DNA of 64,000 bases from Cryptomeria japonica (lineage: Eukaryota; Streptophyta; Pinopsida; Cupressales; Cupressaceae): the NCBI RefSeq assembly GCF_030272615.1, contig NC_081414.1, forward strand, positions 51,367,136 through 51,431,135, given 5' to 3'. The notes below the pieces were generated by a model. It worked only from the letters and a program-made list of their open reading frames with translations. It made no database searches and was not told where the DNA came from. Positions 57,991-64,000 of the stretch are shown piece by piece. Each line of letters opens with the position of its first letter. Positions within the stretch are counted from its first letter, which is position 1. Made by a program: the position numbers and the translations under genes.

Positions 57991-59269
57991 ATTAATCTCT
58001 ACAAAGAAAGCATTGCAAACTTGAATTTCCAATATCCTCTATTCGTGAGGAAAAATAACAATAATACATGGGCATAATATATGCCAAAATTAAAATATTA
58101 AAGGATTTGGAATATCGTCCAAATACAAATCAACAAGTTAACATTTAACTAACTAAAGCTAACCTCTTAACAACTAGAAACAAACTTTTAACATTTGACA
58201 TTTACCTTTTACACAGGATAAAAACTAATAGAATAATAAAATAAGTCCTACACTATAACTTTTTATGCACTATGAATCCTCATCATTACTCCGGTGCTCT
58301 CAAAAGAGAAGGAGAATCTTGAGACAACTGATGGTGAGAGATCCAATGGGCCTAATGTGGAAGCTAACCTTGCTTGGCAACACGGTAGGAAGTGGTGGAA
58401 CCTTGTCAGGTCTTACAGGTTTATGTGTCAAAAACTTGGTTAGAATCTAGCAGAAGCTGAAAAATAGGAACAATATTGACTGGATGCCAACGTGAAGTTC
58501 AATCTCTAATGTATGATAGTGCTTAAGGAGATCAACATTGACAACATCATGGATGCCCAACTGGACTGGAAAATGAAGTCTAAATGCATTGTTAGACATC
58601 TTTTGAAGAACAGTTTTAGTTCCCTAGTGAAGTAGCTTGACCATCACAAAAGAAAATGCCATAAAGGTTGAACAACTAACCTGACAAGACATTGAATACT
58701 TTAAAAAGAAGATTAGTAAAAGATTGGCACATCTAAAGCAATTCATGATACATCTGATAGAATAAAAAAAAACTAGAGCTCATCCATATTAATTTATATT
58801 CATAGCATCCTAATTACATGCTTTGAACTAGAACTTTGACTTCTCCAGGAATCTGTCAAAGATATTCCAGTCAGAGTATATGACAAAACATATAGTTTTC
58901 ACTTTTCAAAAGCAAATTGCTCTTAGTGATTATGTACATTTTGGGCATTGTACATTATTTTACGATGGCATTGATACATTCACAAGAGAACTGTAGTATA
59001 GTACCACTTCAATCTCTTTTGCTGGTTCTCCTGTTTTGCTGTGAAATCTGAGAATGTTCACTATTTTCTTTATCAGATCCTCCACTAGAATTTGACCTCT
59101 CCAGTGTGTCTTGTTTGATTTCTACACCAGAGCTTGTTCCAGAATTAGAAGCAATTACCCGTATGCTATTGTCTATGAAATTACCAACTCAAAAGAATGG
59201 TATTTACTCTATCTACTAGCATAGCCAATAAGCATAAACATTCTAGTATATGCTTTTTGAGGAAAGGAG

Positions 59270-60030
59270 CAAAATGTCTAGTCAGAATAATGCAAGGTGG
59301 ATAAGGAACCTCCCAAGTCTTATATTAATAGTAGTACCTCCCTCAGATCTCACAGTAAGAAATCAAAAAATAGAACATTCCTCATTCTCAACCTTACGGA
59401 GACTACAAAGAAAAAATATCCTATCCCAACCAGGAATGTTGAGGGTCTGACTCAAATTCTAACTAGTGGAGCAAACCCTAAGTGACAAGAGAGAGCCTCA
59501 AGCCATGTGATCAATGGTGTTGGAGACAGGTCAAATCTTGGTGCCATAAACATAAGTGATAAATGGATAGAGTTAAAAGTCATCTTGGGGTCAAGAGATT
59601 GCGTGAAAGATCTCAAAGTGACCTTAATATACGGTTAACAGATGTCCGCCGTAACTACATAGTAACATTCTTCATGGGAGAAGGCAAGGAGGGACATCCA
59701 ATGTGTATCTGAATGGAGAAAGATAAGTAGAACTAGATCTATGGAAGTTGATATGTGAAGGAGAATACTTAGTATCCCTGACATTTGAGATAGGCTGAGA
59801 ATAGAGGCAATTTGTATGGTGACTGTCATAGCTGTGAAGGCTGCTTTAATAGATTGTATGAGAGTGACAATCTATTGTAAGAAGGACCAAATGCCTTTAG
59901 TCAGGAATGGAAGATGGATAAAGAACCTCCCACCTCTCTATATAAACAATTGTATTTCCCCGGGATATCATTCCTCACTCTCCATCACATGGAGAGAAAA
60001 ATACAATATATCCTATCTCGACCAGTAGTA
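59270..60030. repeat. Diverged direct repeat pair
   Basis: gtggataaggaacctccca (59297) and atggataaagaacctccca (59914) each begin related blocks of about 150 bp, both followed by catttcctcac- or cattcctcac-like words and tatcctat. They are about 617 bp apart. The origin is unknown, possibly LTR relics. Confidence 0.5.
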
Positions 60031-61298
60031 ATCTTTAAACAAAGGGGCTAGGCAACAAACTTGGTCAGACAATGTACTGCAGAGTTGCCTATTCACAACA
60101 GATCATATGCTGAAAGCATAATTTGAATCTTCTCAATAAGTATCTAGTACAAAGAACCTAAGATTGGAAGGGTGAACCTCATTGGGAGAAGAGTTGAGAG
60201 ATTCCGCTCAAAGAATTTGGGAAAAGGAACTTAAATGGGTCATGATGGTAAAGAGAGATCAAGAGCAAAGGACGAGTCAATTGGAGAAAAATGCCCTGAT
60301 ATGTTTATTGTGGTCAGAGAGTATGAAAGCACTGAATTTAATAAATTGTCATGTTATATTCTTGATGATTTATGATTCTCATTCTTAGAGACATATCACC
60401 TTTTGAAGGAATAATCTAATCAATATTCTAGTAGAGGGGATATATGACAATAACTAAGAAGAGGATTGAAGATTCAATTTGATCTAAATTTTGTCAAATG
60501 GAAGGAGATCTCTCTTCTCTTTCAGAAGCATGCACAATAACCTGAAATCCATGAAAATGGTTAAGAGTGTGCTGAAACTTGTGATGCTGATGGTAAAGAT
60601 TTGGCTTTAGTGTTTAACATGCCCATTGCTTTAACAACCATCCCTGTTTAATACTAATTTTTTTCCCTTTCCAACTCAGTAATATTGTCAAACAGTTGGC
60701 ATACAACCCTCGAAAGGTACTAAATTGAAATTTTTAAAGAAGATTCTGATCTGTTCAGTGGTTTACTTTCACTGTTTTGTGGTTTGGTTTCGTGATTTCA
60801 GCATATAAATTTATTTTGAATGCATGCACAGAAAATAACAAATTCTACTATCATTTCCCAAACAAGAATAGCAGATTTAAGAAAGACAAATGAAACATTC
60901 AAATCTGACCTTTGTTTGATGGAAATAACCTTGAACAGGTCTGATAAAAAATCTGATATGCTCTCTATTATTTCTGTAAAAATGATTTCACGAAAAGAGT
61001 TACAAATACCAGTTCATCAAATAATGGCAGCCATGGATACTGAGTTTGCAGCGGTCCTTAAATGTATAACAGCCTCCAAAGGCAAAGAACCCCCTCAAGA
61101 AAAGATCAGATTTAAACCAGAGGTATGGAAGTAATAGAGCAACCAGCAATTCTCCAAACACAATCCATGTGCACACAATCTTTCCCAAAGCTCATGTCCA
61201 AGCTGAAGGAGCCTCCATACAAAGATGATAGTGTCTAACCAAGCTCATATCAAGCACCAAAAATGCATGTCCTACGTAAGGGAATTCACGCCAAGAGT

Positions 61299-62000
61299 GA
61301 AGATAGAAAAAATCACACACCAAGGATAGAGGATCACTCTTCTAAGAATCCCATGCTAAACTTCACGAGACTTCTCCACCAAATGATAACCTCACAAGGA
61401 TTAAGAATAAATCCACGCTAGAGAAGATGCACTAATATTGCCTCTATTTCCTTCAAACTCTACACCAAACCCTCCTGCAATCTTGCTGTAATGTAGGCAA
61501 AATGGGGTTCACTAGGAATCAAACTCAATCCCATCAACTATATTGGAGAACAACTAATAGGCCCAACTCTAAACCCTTGGGAGAGCTAGGCACAATGGTT
61601 GATTGATTGTTCTCTTATTAATTGATTTGATTGATTGGAAATTGAATATGAAGAACTAGACTGAAGATGGAAAAAAACACACATGAAGGATAGAGGATCA
61701 CTCTTCTAAGAATCCCATGAAACTTCACAAGAATTCTCCACCAAATGATAACCACACAAGGATTAAGAATAAACCCACGCTAGAGAAGATGCAACAATAT
61801 AGCTTCTATTTCCTTCAAACTCTACACCAAACCCTCCCGCAATCTTGCTGTAATGTAGGGAAAATGGGGTTCACTAGGAATCAAACTCAATCCCATCATC
61901 TATATTGGAGAACAACCAATAGGTCCAACTACAAACCCTTGGGAGAGCTAGGCACAAGGGTTGATTGATTGCTCTCTTATTAATTGATTTGATTGATTGG
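61299..62000 (+). repeat. 364-bp tandem duplication
   Basis: Two units, about 61299-61637 and 61663-62000. For example aaggatagaggatcactc occurs at 61322 and 61686, and gattgattgttctctt or gattgattgctctctt ends each. A small deletion distinguishes the second unit (cccatg then aaacttcac). Confidence 0.92.
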
Positions 62001-63036
62001 AAAATAGTGCAAAATTGACAATAAACAACATAAACAAGCAAATGCAGATCTAGAAATGAACTGACAGGTACAAAATTGGAAAGGGGATGTGTAGAGGAAC
62101 ATGTGTTTGAAATTTGAGCTGAAACTAGGTGGCCACTATTGCTAGATGCTCTAGTCTAGATAGCTGTCCAAGTGTAGAACATATATCAAATTGAATTCAG
62201 GAGCTTCCAACCTTCTATTTGGTCAACTTTTAGGTCAAGCCACTTGGACTATATGGCAGTAGGCACCCTAGTCTTGGTGGACATGGGTGCTAGGTGCCCT
62301 AGTCCCGTTTATTAGAATATTTAATTATATTTTAGTCACCTATATTTAGTTCCTTGTTTAATGGTCATTTAGCTTTTTAGTTAATTAGCTTTTAAGCTTT
62401 ATTTAGCGTTTAACTTTTTAGTAGTTCACTTTAAACGACTTGTTCTTAATTTAGAACATCGCCCTTGTAATCTCTTTATATACGCTTGTATATTGTTGAA
62501 TAGATTATCGGATTATTGAAATATTTTCCAGATTTTTTTTAATAAAAAAATGATTCTTTTTTGAAGGCTTTTTGAGGGTTTCTGGTTCGCTCGACTTTAT
62601 TTGTGCTGGGCAGCAGTTCATGTTTTTTTAGGGTTCTAGAGATTTTTGGGCCTACAACCTAGAGGTTTTTTTCGCAGGTTGAAAATTTTCCTAGGATTTC
62701 TGCAATTTTCGACTAGGGTTTTGACCCTTCAGTTTAAGTTGAAATTTTATTCTGGTTGCAGATTCTTGGTGGGTTTTTTGAGACCTCAATTGGGTCGTCG
62801 TCAGATATTGTTTTTTTTAAATTATTTTCAGGAAGAATTTCAGGTTTTAAGTTTGCAGAAAATTTTTAATTTCTGGGTTTCTTCCAAACCTCGAAATTCA
62901 CGCCTTGAAATTTGTGCCAGAATTCTCTAGGGTTTCAGTTTTTTTAGCAGCTGCTTCTATTCTGATTTTAAAAAAAATCAGATTCTTCTGTCTCTTGCTT
63001 TCACTTAGTTGACCTCAATCAACCTTGATTTCAGTG

Positions 63037-63186
63037 ATGGCGTCTTTGATCAACATCATGTTGGAACACAGTCAGAAGTTCAGTGGCCTCAACCACAACA
63101 CCTGGAAATAGTGCATGTTCACGATATCTGAATATCGTTACCTTGATTAGATTGATTTAGGCCAGACCTCGTCCTACAAGTCCTAG
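63037..63186 (+). pseudogene. Copia-type gag start, broken
   Basis: The ATG at 63037 opens MASLINIMLEHSQKFSGLNH then NTWK and a stop. The frame continues CMFTISEYRYLD, a stop, and IDLGQTSSYKS. The FSGxNxxxWK pattern is that of copia gag N termini. Both stops are TAG. Confidence 0.65.
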
Positions 63187-63353
63187 GGTTTTCACATTTT
63201 TTTTCTCAAAAATTGTTCACAGGGTTTAGAGTTTTTTCCTTAAAAATTATTATTTGTCATCTGCAAAGCTTGCGTGGGTTTTCTGATTTTTTGCCATCAA
63301 AAATCATGGGAGGGTTCAGCTTGATTTTTTTTCTCAAAAATCAGGGTTTTATT

Positions 63354-63470
63354 ACGTGATGTCTGGTATTTTACCACATGATGTTGTCTGGTGTTTTCCC
63401 GCATGATGTTTGATGTTTTAACGCATGATGTTTGGTGTCTTACCACATGGTGTTTTGGGTCTTGCCATGC
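63354..63470 (+). repeat. Degenerate repeats of about 25 bp in the element leader
   Basis: Four to five units around gatgtttggtgttttaccac (63357, 63382, 63407, 63428, 63450) with varying length. They lie in the internal region of the right-edge element. Confidence 0.7.
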
Positions 63471-64000
63471 GAAGTTTCAGGGTTTTGTTCGATTTTTTCC
63501 ACAAAAATCTTTTCAGGGGTTTTTACCATTTTTTCCACAAAAATGATGATTTGTATCTTCAGTTTTGGAGGGTTTGTCGATTTTTCCTCAAAATCATGGT
63601 TTCAGGTTTCAATTTGGTTACCCAACATCAGGTTGGATGGATTCTAGTATTCTTGGTCATTAACACTTTTTAGATCCAAGGAGGGTCTCCACCGCAGCAG
63701 AGTGTTCTTTTTGTTTGTGACAAAAAGACTTGCAGTATCTTCTATAGGGTAGTCAGTAAATAGAATGACCATTAAGGGAGGGTATTAGAATATTTAATTA
63801 TATTTTAGTCACTTATATTTAGTTCCTTGTTTAATGGTCATTTAGCTTTTTAGTTAATTAGTTTTTAAGCTTTATTTAGTGTTTAGCTTTTTAGTAGTTC
63901 ACTTTAAACGACTTGTTCTTAATTTAGAACATCGTTTTCTACTGAATTGGGTCTCATTGGTCCTATCTTTGTTTGCACTATGCTCTTGTATCCTTTGTCT

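Larger units (their letters stand above)
56573..64000 (+). other. ORP intron 5, incomplete (at least 7.4 kb)
   Basis: I searched for the expected VSHHP-starting exon to the window end and did not see it. Contents: a short-LTR relic with an iMet primer site (56773-56940), a copia gag fragment (57756-57990), a diverged repeat pair (about 59270-59450 and 59880-60030), a 364-bp tandem duplication (61299-62000), and an LTR element from 62310 to beyond the window. The stretches 58000-59260 and 60050-61290 show nothing I can name. Confidence 0.8.
62310..64000 (+). mobile_element. LTR retroelement with copia-type gag start, incomplete at right
   Basis: Direct repeats open tattagaatatttaattata at 62310 and 63783 and stay aligned for about 150 bp. 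The right copy then has an indel of about 50 bp and runs off the window. A purine tract (aagggaggg, 63774-63782) precedes the right repeat. The internal region is only about 1.25 kb and has a gag-like start but no pol, so this is an internally deleted, non-autonomous element. Confidence 0.75.

Noticed and set aside
60820-61134. 104-codon frame, tested as a possible next ORP exon
   Set aside because: It has no VSHHP fingerprint or OSBP-fold similarity, and no suitable acceptor-donor pair with matching phase was seen.

Overview
The window is nuclear DNA of a large-genome seed plant, most likely a gymnosperm such as a conifer. This is inferred from the AT-rich background, first introns of 7-9 kb, old Ty1/copia and Ty3/gypsy debris nested in layers, and a plant-type split gene. 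There is no bacterial, viral or organellar gene content. Only one host gene can be supported.

Layout. 1-2070: a 220-codon orphan ORF and an A-rich tail, possibly a non-LTR relic. 2071-12949: a gypsy-type LTR relic (2071 to about 3873 and 11313-12949) split by a minus-strand gypsy element that keeps one 2.7-kb LTR (8612-11312) and a tRNA-Lys primer-binding site; that element carries a solo copia LTR (4400-5467, target-site duplication GATAA). 13608-36590: an old direct segmental duplication of about 5-6 kb. Copy 1 is 13608-19495. Copy 2 is 20248-36590. They are separated by a 0.75-kb filler (19496-20247) with an unidentified coding-like ORF. After the duplication, copy 1 received a solo copia LTR (14369-15702, ACCAC) and copy 2 received a complete but dead copia element (21630-32929). 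The 3' LTR of that copia was then hit by a 4.06-kb TGTAATG...CTACA element (28598-32659).

37.4-64.0 kb: a plus-strand gene for an oxysterol-binding-protein-related protein of the plant ORP1/ORP2 class. Five exons (37624-38109, 46752-47108, 54044-54143, 55051-55496, 56417-56572) join in frame into about 515 residues: PH domain, coiled coil, acidic region with an FFAT-like core, and the start of the lipid-binding domain. Exon 5 stops exactly before the family fingerprint, so the rest of the gene lies to the right of the window behind an intron of more than 7.4 kb. The introns hold a degenerate 65-75-bp repeat array, a SINE with a perfect 18-bp target duplication, a three-copy 731-bp tandem repeat, a copia-family LTR relic, a short-LTR relic with an initiator-Met primer site, a 364-bp tandem duplication, and the left part of another LTR element running off the right edge.

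The encoded protein should act at ER contact sites: the PH domain binds a phosphoinositide membrane, the FFAT-like core can bind an ER VAP protein, and the C-terminal domain, mostly outside the window, exchanges lipid. No wholly new gene system was found. The most informative observations are the reconstructable order of insertions, deamination-type decay of the copia, the intron-1 repeat structures, and the upstream ORF whose stop overlaps a candidate ORP start.
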